IMG/VR virus record: IMGVR_UViG_3300013093_004123
Coordinates: 1 to 26,778 of that record
Source of the DNA: a virus
Direction: 5' to 3' (one strand)
DNA: 26,778 nucleotides
In this document: in pieces, positions 13,884-20,316 of the stretch
Layout: each line of letters starts with the position of its first letter
How positions within the stretch are numbered: the stretch's first letter is position 1
Notes under the pieces: model-generated
Databases searched by the model: none
What the model was told of the DNA's origin: nothing
What the model saw: the letters and a program-made list of their open reading frames with translations, nothing else
Position numbers and translations under genes: made by a program

Positions 13884-14646
13884 GGTTCTCCTTATATTTA
13901 TTGTAAAAAACATCTGCAAAATATTTGTGACCCGCACTTCCATAATGATTATCTGGCTTTAAAATAGACAAATTATTATTTTTTGCATATATTTGTGCAA
14001 TAGAATCATGATAATTATCTGGAAATTCAATAAAATTGCTAAAATAATTTCTTACCTTTTCAGTATACCATTGCCTTGTCTGTTGATGCCACTGCGACCA
14101 ATAGAGTTTTATTCCTTCTGCATTACAATATTTTTCAAAAAGTCTGGTTGCTAACAAATAGTTGATAAATAGATTTTCTATATCATATTCACCCCTATTA
14201 AATTTTTGCCTAATGCCCCAATATGGTGAATCAAATTGGTTAAGTTGCCATTGATCATCATCTTGAACACAAGCATGATATTTGCCTTCATAATAATGCC
14301 TAAAGCGAGTAAAATCTGGTAACAAAATAAATAAATATTTTGGTTTTCCAAATTTCTCTATATAATCCATTACAAGGCTATATATATCTTGAAACCCTCC
14401 GCCTGGAATAGCAGTAACAAAAAAACCTGAACATTCTTCTATTTTATTTATTTCTTTATATAGAATTGCAGGCCATGCTTCTTCCAAGCTACCACCCATA
14501 CCCCATGTTTCTGAGCATCCTGCAAACAATACGTGAGTTTTTCCTTCATGATTAGTTTTAAATTCATCGCAACGATGACCATAAGAATTAAGTTCTTCAT
14601 CAAATCTTTTGTCTTTGTCAAGCTTGAAGTTTTGAAAATAATTCAT
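13873..14646 (-). CDS. SGNH/GDSL-hydrolase-like protein
   Basis: A 257-aa protein with RCDEF...THVLFAGCSETWGMGG (nucleophile Ser in GCSET) and PDNHYGSAGHKYFADVFY at the C-terminus, giving the catalytic D and H. The G of AIPGGGF and the LLPDF segment fit the SGNH block II/III positions. The start is ATG with AAAGG 7 nt upstream and overlaps the preceding gene by 29 nt. Probably an esterase acting on acylated sugars; substrate unknown. Confidence 0.68.
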   Translation of the reverse strand: MNYFQNFKLDKDKRFDEELNSYGHRCDEFKTNHEGKTHVLFAGCSETWGMGGSLEEAWPAILYKEINKIEECSGFFVTAIPGGGFQDIYSLVMDYIEKFGKPKYLFILLPDFTRFRHYYEGKYHACVQDDDQWQLNQFDSPYWGIRQKFNRGEYDIENLFINYLLATRLFEKYCNAEGIKLYWSQWHQQTRQWYTEKVRNYFSNFIEFPDNYHDSIAQIYAKNNNLSILKPDNHYGSAGHKYFADVFYNKYKENHGS

Positions 14647-15271
14647 TTAACAACCTTTCACTAACATTTTTCCTCAAATGTCTATTATCAATAGTTTCTG
14701 ATTTATCAAGCATTTCAGAAATCAATACATTTTCTGAAAGATCAAATACGTTGATATTATTTTTACTACATTCAAATTTTAACTTTTCTATAAAATTTTT
14801 ATGAATTTTAATAGCTTCTTCTTTGTTTAAATTACTCATACTTCTATCCCATGAATCCCTTGACCAGTCTTCATCTTTACATATTGGAACTGGTGTTATA
14901 AAGGTTAATTTCATCTTATGTTTTTCAGCAAACTCAATTGATTTTTTTACATAATTCTCTACAACAAAATCTAAATTTTTATGTTTTGGCAAATAATATC
15001 TAATATCAGAATCACCCAAAAACATACATAAATGATGACCTGCCATTTCTGGAGCCATATGCTCTTTATATATTTCTTCTAATTTTCCCTCAGTTACTGA
15101 ATAAGCTGTCATACCAACTTGATATATAAGATGCAAATAAAATTTATTTTCAATGTTTTTGCTTATATTATCGTTGTATAGATCAAATTTTAATATAATT
15201 CTATGTATATCCTCATGTCCATTTAAAGCATAGGTATGCGAGTTACCAATAATAAAAATGTCATTAAGCAA
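14618..15271 (-). CDS. SGNH-hydrolase-like protein (divergent)
   Basis: A 217-aa protein starting LNDIFIIGNSHTYALNG, with the G-N-S-H-T block I Ser, an FLGDSDIRYYL strand and the C-terminal DNRHLRKN as catalytic D-x-x-H. It is more distant from the other three SGNH-type proteins but joins their cluster by position. The start is TTG, chosen because AAAGGA lies 6 nt upstream. It follows the candidate structured RNA at 15291-15414 and the carbamoyltransferase. Confidence 0.62.
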   Translation of the reverse strand: MLNDIFIIGNSHTYALNGHEDIHRIILKFDLYNDNISKNIENKFYLHLIYQVGMTAYSVTEGKLEEIYKEHMAPEMAGHHLCMFLGDSDIRYYLPKHKNLDFVVENYVKKSIEFAEKHKMKLTFITPVPICKDEDWSRDSWDRSMSNLNKEEAIKIHKNFIEKLKFECSKNNINVFDLSENVLISEMLDKSETIDNRHLRKNVSERLLNELFSKLQA

Positions 15272-15290
15272 TATTAATCCTTTAATAGGG

Positions 15291-15414
15291 GGCTGTGGGC
15301 AAATATTCCAGCACCGAATGACGCTGCCCTAAGAGTCTCCCGCTGAACTCTACTCACACGGGTTACTTGGTTATTCGTAACTATATCCATACCTAAGGTG
15401 TGTTGCCCACAACC
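15291..15414 (-). ncRNA. Candidate structured RNA, four helices closed by a 12-bp stem
   Basis: Read as minus-strand RNA, GGTTGTGGGCAA (15403-15414) pairs with TTGCCCACAGCC (15291-15302): 12 bp with one G-U. Inside lie four helices: CACAC/GTGTG (15398-15402 with 15355-15359) enclosing GTTAC/GTAAC (15377-15381 with 15362-15366), AGAGTT/GACTCT (15346-15351 with 15332-15337) and CAGCGTC-ATTC-GGTGCTG (15309-15326, two G-U). The 5' arm starts at the base after the carbamoyltransferase stop; the 3' arm ends about 20 nt before the next start. It is more GC-rich than its flanks. No U-tract follows, so it is not a simple terminator. An overlapping 38-codon ORF (15274-15390, MDIVTNNQVTRVS...) has no proper ribosome site. 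Confidence 0.5.
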
Positions 15415-16842
15415 TTATACAATTATATCAGAGTTATACATGTTATTCCACTCTGATATATCATTCCAATCATTAAGCAAAGGTTGCCCCTTAATATTTA
15501 GACTGGTATTTAAAAGCACTGGGCATCCCGTAATCTCATTCCATCTTCTAAGCACCTCGTACAATTCGGGGTGCTGTTCTTTATTAACTGTTTGAACCCT
15601 GGACGTTCCATCAACATGCACAACTGACGGTATAAGCTCTGGTTTTAAACACTTAAAGGTATATTGCATATATGGACTGGTGGCATTTTTAGGCATATCA
15701 AACCATTCATGAGCATATTCTTCCATGATAACTGGAGCAAATGGTCTAAACAACTCTCTTTGTTTAATTAAATTAACTTTATCTTTTATTTCTGGATATC
15801 TTGGATCAGCAAGAATACTTCTATTGCCCAATGCCCTAGGGCCAAATTCGGCTCTTCCCGCTGCAACTGGTGCAACTTTTTCAGTAATTAGCTTATTAAT
15901 TATTTTATAAATTGGATATTCATTTCCCAAATCATATCCAAGGTACGGTCCACTCCATTCAATATGCTTTCCTCGCAAAGCTAATGCTGAACCTAAACTT
16001 GAACCAGCATCTCCTGGGTTTGGCATAATCCAAATATCTTCAAAAACTTCCCAAAGCCTTGTATTTGCAGAAGAATTTAATGCACATCCACCCATAAATA
16101 CAAGCTTACTCTTTTTGGTGATAGATCTGACATGCCACATAAACTCAATTAATCTAATCTCATAAACTTTTTGAACTGCTGCTGCAATGTCAAATTTATC
16201 TTGTTCATTTAATATTTGATGAGGCCAATTGTTTATACCTTTATGAAAATTATATTTTTGCTTATTAAAGTGTGGGAAATATCTATTTACATCAAGAAAG
16301 TATCTACCTGGGTCACCATACCCAGCCATTCCCATCATAATATATTCTTCTTGATTAGGCATCAATCCGATCAATTGTGTAAAGGCTGAATAAAATAGTC
16401 CAAAGCTAAATGGATAATTCTTTTTATACTTAAGCTTTATACTTTCACCAACGCCAGTCCATACTGTTGAAGTATTAAATTCCCCAATAGCGTCTAGCAC
16501 CACAATTACAGCATCATCAAATGAGCTTGTATAGTACCCAGCTGCTGCATGAGAATAGTGATGTTTAAACTCTTTTGCCTTTATGCCTTTGTATACAGGT
16601 TTCCAGTCTGCTGCTCCGCCACGGAGCTTGATTCTTAATCTTTTTAAGCGGGATTTTTCATAATAAGCAATATCATCAGGAAAACCATAAGATAGTAAAT
16701 CTAAATATATGGCATTATTGTTATACCAATCATTCTTCTTCTTACTATATCTTTCGGCATGTCCTGCAAACAATATGCTTTTATCATCAATTAATGCCAT
16801 AGCAGCATCGTGTGATGTTTCATTAAATCCGAGTATATTCAT
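15415..16842 (-). CDS. NodU/CmcH/TobZ-type carbamoyltransferase
   Basis: A 475-aa protein, start ILGFNETSHDAAMALI. The Kae1-like domain shows KEFKHHYSHAAAGYYTS and VVLDAIGEF; the C-terminal domain shows GRAEFGPRALGNRSILADPR, KQRELFRPFAPVIMEE, VVHVDGTSRVQTV and GCPVLLNTSLNIKGQP, all family signatures. The enzymes make carbamoyl-adenylate from carbamoyl phosphate and ATP and transfer the carbamoyl group to a hydroxyl (sugars in NodU, noviose in NovN, an aminoglycoside in TobZ; phage forms can act on 5-hydroxymethylcytosine). It is shorter than the usual 550-600 aa. ATG has AAGGA 6 nt upstream and begins 12 nt after tRNA-Ile. Confidence 0.92.
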   Translation of the reverse strand: MNILGFNETSHDAAMALIDDKSILFAGHAERYSKKKNDWYNNNAIYLDLLSYGFPDDIAYYEKSRLKRLRIKLRGGAADWKPVYKGIKAKEFKHHYSHAAAGYYTSSFDDAVIVVLDAIGEFNTSTVWTGVGESIKLKYKKNYPFSFGLFYSAFTQLIGLMPNQEEYIMMGMAGYGDPGRYFLDVNRYFPHFNKQKYNFHKGINNWPHQILNEQDKFDIAAAVQKVYEIRLIEFMWHVRSITKKSKLVFMGGCALNSSANTRLWEVFEDIWIMPNPGDAGSSLGSALALRGKHIEWSGPYLGYDLGNEYPIYKIINKLITEKVAPVAAGRAEFGPRALGNRSILADPRYPEIKDKVNLIKQRELFRPFAPVIMEEYAHEWFDMPKNATSPYMQYTFKCLKPELIPSVVHVDGTSRVQTVNKEQHPELYEVLRRWNEITGCPVLLNTSLNIKGQPLLNDWNDISEWNNMYNSDIIV

Positions 16843-16854
16843 TTATTTCCTTTG

Positions 16855-16929
16855 TACGGGAGGTGGGATTTGAACCCACGGTACACAGCTTATAAGACTG
16901 CTTCCAAAACCAGGCTAGGATACTCCCGT
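16855..16929 (-). tRNA. tRNA-Ile(UAU)
   Basis: 75 nt: acceptor ACGGGAG/CTCCCGT, weak D-stem TCC/GGA with GG in the loop, anticodon stem GCAGT/GCTGT (two wobble pairs), loop CTTATAA giving UAU (reads AUA), T-arm GTGGG-TTCAAAT-CCCAC, discriminator A. No CCA is encoded. It lies between the oxygenase and carbamoyltransferase genes. A UAU-Ile tRNA is unusual in bacteria, which normally read AUA with lysidine-modified CAU. Confidence 0.88.
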
Positions 16930-16935
16930 TTGATT

Positions 16936-17532
16936 TTAACGAAAGTCCTTAAACCTTGTCCATAAAGATATTGTACACCTTTTATTGCCAGAAAAAGAGT
17001 TGACTAGATGCTTATAATTTACGTTTCCAGGAAAAGCTATAAACAATCCTGCTTCTGGCTTTATTGAAATATCATGTTGAGGAAACACAATTTCTCCACC
17101 CTCAAAATCATCATTTAAATAAACAATTATTGATAGGTGACCAGACCAACCATAGTCATAATGTGCTGGGTTCTTAGGTACTAGAGGATCATAAAATTGT
17201 GGCTCAATAAAATCGGTATGTTCCCCAACTTCTTCTCTACGCCCATTAAAGTCAACAGTTCTATCTCTTTTGAATTCTCTACCGTATAGCCTTGTTGCTT
17301 CAGCTCTCATCAAATGTTCATAGCTTTTTGCAAGCTCTCTATCATAAAAAGCTTTCTGGTATTTCATTTCACTTTGCAAGTCTCTTTGACCTGTAGAAAG
17401 AAGGGTGTAATCTAGCAGAGTCTTAATGTGCTCTTCTGGCATCCAATTTTTAATTACTTTAATATTTTCTGGACCATCACCAAGATCTTTTGTTAATGGA
17501 TCAATTACTGTAAGCTCGGGGTTATTATGCAT
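16936..17532 (-). CDS. 2OG-Fe(II) oxygenase (prolyl-4-hydroxylase type)
   Basis: A 198-aa protein with EVGEHTDFIEP (HxD), the strand GHLSIIVYLNDDFEGGEIVFPQHDISIKPEAGLFIAFPGNVNYKHLVNSF with the distal His in YKHLV, and KRCTISLWTRF with the 2OG-binding Arg. The jelly-roll half is closely similar to that of the 12362-13093 protein (EGG-IVFP-HD-S-KP-AG). The start overlaps the previous gene by 8 nt. It stands between a small zinc protein and tRNA-Ile. Substrate unknown. Confidence 0.83.
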   Translation of the reverse strand: MHNNPELTVIDPLTKDLGDGPENIKVIKNWMPEEHIKTLLDYTLLSTGQRDLQSEMKYQKAFYDRELAKSYEHLMRAEATRLYGREFKRDRTVDFNGRREEVGEHTDFIEPQFYDPLVPKNPAHYDYGWSGHLSIIVYLNDDFEGGEIVFPQHDISIKPEAGLFIAFPGNVNYKHLVNSFSGNKRCTISLWTRFKDFR

Positions 17533-17758
17533 GTGCTTCGCCTACTAATTTATTTTGAATCAGCTTATCTCTTTCATCAATAATCTCAAAAGCATAATCT
17601 TTAAGCTTTTCTTCATGTTTATTATAATGATGGCCACAGAACAAAAGTTCCCCCGCCACCCCATTCACCCAAACTAAAGCTTCTGCAGAACATGAGTCAC
17701 AGCGATCTTGTGGTCCAAGTACATAAGACTTAACTTCTTCTGTCTTTTCTGCCATCAT
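17525..17758 (-). CDS. Small zinc-binding protein (DUF7455-like)
   Basis: A 77-aa protein (counting from ATG 17758) with LGPQDRCDSCSAEALVWVNGVAGELLFCGHHYNKHEEKL. The D-R-C-x-x-C...G-E-L-L-F-C-x-H-H layout is the zinc-ribbon of small actinobacterial proteins I associate with DUF7455; this supports an actinobacterial host. TATAAT abuts ATG 17764 and lies 6 nt before ATG 17758; as other leaderless genes here use that gap, 17758 is chosen. Function unknown. Confidence 0.7.
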   Translation of the reverse strand: MMAEKTEEVKSYVLGPQDRCDSCSAEALVWVNGVAGELLFCGHHYNKHEEKLKDYAFEIIDERDKLIQNKLVGEAHA

Positions 17759-17764
17759 ATTCAT

Positions 17765-17770
17765 ATTATA
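17765..17770 (-). promoter_or_regulatory. Leaderless -10 box TATAAT (6 nt before ATG 17758)
   Basis: TATAAT, ATGAAT, ATG. TTAACA lies 15 nt upstream, a shorter spacer than optimal. It separates the tRNA/structured region from the 17758 gene as an independent transcript. Confidence 0.55.
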
Positions 17771-17936
17771 CTCTTTCTGTTAGTTTGTTAATAATATATC
17801 GGATCAGTTTATCTTTCACCACACTGTAAGGTCTAGTAACCGAGTACTCCGATGATACCGTCTAAGCCGTGCTAGCGTCCACTTAGATACTTGCGTAAAC
17901 TTCCAACCGTCGAGAAATAATACAAGTGTTGCCACG
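17771..17936 (-). other. Gene-less stretch with inverted repeats downstream of tRNA-Trp
   Basis: No ORF of useful size. On the minus strand ATCGGA (17848-17853) pairs with TCCGAT (17798-17803), extendable by TAT/ATA with one bulge, and encloses GGTT-ACTA-GACC and CAGT...ACTG hairpins; TCTAAG/CTTAGA (17882-17887 with 17861-17866) forms a separate stem. The segment is more GC-rich than neighbouring intergenic DNA and would be co-transcribed with the tRNAs. It lacks a T-loop sequence, so it is not a normal tRNA. It may be a small structured RNA or a decayed tRNA. Confidence 0.4.
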
Positions 17937-18008
17937 CATGGATGGTAGGAATCGAACCCACTCCAAGAGGTTTGGAAGCTCTTGTGCTAACCATTACACT
18001 ACATCCAA
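17937..18008 (-). tRNA. tRNA-Trp(CCA), anticodon slightly uncertain
   Basis: 72 nt: TTGGATG acceptor with T1-T72 unpaired, T8-A9, D-stem GTGT/GCAC, anticodon loop TTCCAAA, T-arm GTGGG-TTCGATT-CCTAC, discriminator G. Counting standard positions gives anticodon CCA (Trp), and G73 fits bacterial Trp. The C31-C39 pair is mismatched. Shifting the loop by one base would give UCC (Gly) but then the anticodon stem fails. CCA end not encoded. Confidence 0.7.
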
Positions 18009-18009
18009 G

Positions 18010-18083
18010 CGATCCGTATCGGACTTGAACCGACGACCTTTGCCGTGACAGGGCAACGCTCTAACCAACTGAGCTAACGGACC
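18010..18083 (-). tRNA. tRNA-Asp(GUC)
   Basis: 74 nt with acceptor GGTCCGT/ACGGATC (one G-U), D-stem GCTC/GAGC, anticodon stem TTGCC/GGCAA, loop CTGTCAC (GUC), T-arm GTCGG-TTCAAGT-CCGAT and discriminator G, the expected Asp identity base. One base separates it from the Trp gene. Confidence 0.95.
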
Positions 18084-18087
18084 TTGG

Positions 18088-18160
18088 CTGGGATGGTAGG
18101 GGTCGAACCTACGACATTTCGATTAACAGTCGAACGCTCTGCCTGCTGAGCTACATCCCA
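18088..18160 (-). tRNA. tRNA-Asn(GUU)
   Basis: 73 nt with acceptor TGGGATG/CATCCCA, D-stem GCTC/GAGC, anticodon stem TTCGA/TCGAA, loop CTGTTAA (GUU), T-arm GTAGG-TTCGACC-CCTAC, discriminator G. Followed directly by an encoded CCA (18085-18087), unlike the other four tRNAs. First gene of the tRNA cluster after promoter 18171-18200. Confidence 0.95.
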
Positions 18161-18168
18161 TTATAGGA

Positions 18169-18456
18169 TTATTCTACTATACCTCCGCCTGCTTTGTCAA
18201 TCATTGCAAGCAAATCTTCAGGACTATCAATTAGTCTCCTTTGTGCTTCAAATTTTCCAAATTCAATAAACTCGTTTGCAATAGCTGCAATCATGTCAAC
18301 CATACCACGAGCATAGGGGATTTCTTTTTCATCTAAGTTTTTAACTTCTTGCACCATAAGGTTAGTTGATTGAGTAAAGTATTCACATAGTTGAGTTAAA
18401 GATACATAGATATCTTCCTCATCTTCGATTGTTTTAAGTGTTCCGTCTGCTATCAT
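18169..18456 (-). CDS. Small helical acidic protein after TerL
   Basis: A 95-aa, mostly helical, acidic protein (IYVSLTQLCEYFTQSTNLMVQEVKNLDEKEIPYARGMVDMIAAIANEFIEFG). I do not recognise it. It is the first gene downstream of TerL. No ribosome site is visible; TAAACT lies 6 nt before the ATG with TTGACA 17 nt further upstream, so translation is probably leaderless. Its 3' end carries the -35 box of the tRNA promoter. Confidence 0.7.
   Translation of the reverse strand: MIADGTLKTIEDEEDIYVSLTQLCEYFTQSTNLMVQEVKNLDEKEIPYARGMVDMIAAIANEFIEFGKFEAQRRLIDSPEDLLAMIDKAGGGIVE
18171..18200 (-). promoter_or_regulatory. tRNA-cluster promoter TTGACA-N18-TAGAAT
   Basis: TTGACA (18195-18200), 18 nt, TAGAAT (18171-18176). 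The expected start near 18164 is about 4 nt before tRNA-Asn. Same boxes and spacing class as 207-236 and 5730-5759. It would give the tRNA array and the following structured stretch their own transcript. Confidence 0.65.
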
Positions 18457-18462
18457 GTCTGT

Positions 18463-18491
18463 AGTTTACTACAGTATTCTCATGCTGTCAA
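18463..18491 (-). promoter_or_regulatory. Leaderless promoter TTGACA-N17-TAAACT-N6-ATG
   Basis: TTGACA (18486-18491) within the last TerL codons, 17-nt spacer, TAAACT (18463-18468, 4 of 6 to consensus), then 6 nt to ATG 18456. Confidence 0.55.
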
Positions 18492-20316
18492 CAGGGAAGT
18501 CATCCTCATCTTCTTCAATGCCCATAAATTCACGTAATGTGGTTGGCATCACAGGTTTATCTGGTACCACAATAGTGTTTCTTGATTTTAATCTTGCATC
18601 AGATTCTTCTTTTAGCTTTTCAATATCAGACTGGAATACGGTTCCATAAGTATACAATTCTAAGTCCTGATTCATATCTCTAGGGGTCAAGGCTACTGAG
18701 TTGTAGATTGCACCACAGACAGCATCTGAAAGGTCCTTAGATCCCTTTCTGGGGTGATCTACCTTGTCTTTAACAATACGTAGCTGAAGCAATTCATCAA
18801 TCAATAACTGGATATGTGGACCAAGTACACGCTCTTCGGTGATACAAAGAGACATATCTTCATAATGTTTTTTAGCAACAGAAAGTAATTCAGTATTGAT
18901 TCCATGTGCTTTTAGCTGTTGCATCATGTCATGTGAATTCCATCGGTCAAATGTAACCATTTTTAGATTGAATCCCCGCTGTCTTAAACTAATTATATAC
19001 TCTTTTACCTCAGTAAAATCTACAGATTTAGATGCAGTCGGGGTCCAAAAACGTACAGCATCAACTATAATTCTAGGAGCTGCTTCCTTATATTTTTCAC
19101 CAATTTTCATTGTCACCCAGCCATCCACATGTGACATTGCTACTGCACAATGGTCATGTTTCTGTGCTAAGTCAACGTGAACAAAATAAAGTTTGTCTGG
19201 ATCTGGTTGAAAATGATCATCAAACCTACCATATTCATCAACATTTAATTTATGGTTGCTAAATGCTTTTTCAATAACTTCACGGTTTTTAAAGAAAGCA
19301 TCTGTTGCTTCTGGTGGCATACATGCAAAACGCATAAGGGCATCCATTGGATCTGAATAAAAAGCCTCGGTAAAATCTTCGATTTTTCTTGTAGGATTAA
19401 TTTCCCATGTTGGCCTTTTCAATGCAAATATTTTTGGCATTTTATAAGATACAATATGATCTTCTTCCCATTCAATCTCAAATTCATTTCCCTGTGTTCC
19501 ATCAGGAAGATCTGGGTCAACTTTAAATTTATAATGCCTTAAAACTATTTCTTTCTCTGCTATAGACTCATTATACCTTTGCTGGATATAGTCATTCTTA
19601 AAACGTGGGAATGAAAGCAACACAAGTTTTCCAAAATCTGGAAAGCGAGATGTAATAGATCCCTTATACATTTTATAGATAGATGATGCAGTTTTTGCAT
19701 TTTGATGTCCCGACGTTGATTCTAGCTCAAAACCCGCAATTTCATCAAGGATAACCGCAATAACGTTATATCCTTCCCATGCTTCCGATTCGGAGTGACC
19801 AGAGTGCACGGTAACACCCTTATCAAATTCAACCATGTTAGCCTTAGCAACATATTTTCCTTGAAACCAAGGTGACTTTTCGATACGCTGATTAAAACCT
19901 TTAAAGAATACTCGATTGGCCTGAACAGCGTTAATAGCAATGTTAATAATATCAATAGCATCTCCTGGAGGCTTGCCATAATATTTTGCTGGATCCTTTA
20001 AACATAAAAGCATGTGAACCATGTAAGCACAAGCAATAGTTGATGTATAGTCTTTTCCAGAACCTTTACCAAGTTGCAGAATAACTTCATTACAAGTTTG
20101 TTTAAATATTTTTTCGCCTTCAACTTCTCCATAAATTCTATGAAGAGTATCACGCTTATAAATTTGAGTTGATGCTTTAATCATTGTATACTGCAATTCA
20201 GACAATGGTGGCAATCCAAGATACTCTTTTTTAGTTACAAAGTCTTCTAATGTGGCTGGAGTTTCATCAAACTCATCTCCACTTAATGCATCTAAAAAGA
20301 TATCAAAATCACTCAT
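18469..20316 (-). CDS. terL: Terminase large subunit (TerL)
   Basis: A 615-aa packaging motor. ATPase domain: Walker A GKGSGKD at 83-89 and Walker B VIAVILDE at 185-192. RNase H-fold nuclease domain: D382 in HVDLAQ, D457 in MVTFDRWNSHD and D528/D531 in SKDLSDAV, the acidic residues that bind two metals. It cuts concatemeric DNA and drives it into the prohead through the portal. Length is normal. Its start overlaps the TerS-like gene by 8 nt. No portal or capsid gene follows within the window, so the structural module must lie elsewhere, an unusual separation. Confidence 0.93.
   Translation of the reverse strand: MSDFDIFLDALSGDEFDETPATLEDFVTKKEYLGLPPLSELQYTMIKASTQIYKRDTLHRIYGEVEGEKIFKQTCNEVILQLGKGSGKDYTSTIACAYMVHMLLCLKDPAKYYGKPPGDAIDIINIAINAVQANRVFFKGFNQRIEKSPWFQGKYVAKANMVEFDKGVTVHSGHSESEAWEGYNVIAVILDEIAGFELESTSGHQNAKTASSIYKMYKGSITSRFPDFGKLVLLSFPRFKNDYIQQRYNESIAEKEIVLRHYKFKVDPDLPDGTQGNEFEIEWEEDHIVSYKMPKIFALKRPTWEINPTRKIEDFTEAFYSDPMDALMRFACMPPEATDAFFKNREVIEKAFSNHKLNVDEYGRFDDHFQPDPDKLYFVHVDLAQKHDHCAVAMSHVDGWVTMKIGEKYKEAAPRIIVDAVRFWTPTASKSVDFTEVKEYIISLRQRGFNLKMVTFDRWNSHDMMQQLKAHGINTELLSVAKKHYEDMSLCITEERVLGPHIQLLIDELLQLRIVKDKVDHPRKGSKDLSDAVCGAIYNSVALTPRDMNQDLELYTYGTVFQSDIEKLKEESDARLKSRNTIVVPDKPVMPTTLREFMGIEEDEDDFPVDSMRIL

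Noticed and set aside
13884-13943. Longer start (ATG 13943) for the degenerate SGNH gene
   Set aside because: It would add 20 residues lying inside the upstream gene, while ATG 13883 has AAGGAG at the right distance.
15274-15390. 38-codon minus-strand ORF (MDIVTNNQVTRVS...) between carbamoyltransferase and SGNH genes
   Set aside because: It overlaps the structured element, its only upstream purine run (AGG) ends 1 nt before the ATG, and its codons are GC-richer than its neighbours. Not excluded, but the RNA reading explains the sequence better.
15291-15414. tmRNA or intrinsic terminator as explanation of the 15291-15414 element
   Set aside because: No tRNA-like Ala acceptor/T-arm, no resume-codon tag ending in LAA, and no U-tract after the closing stem.
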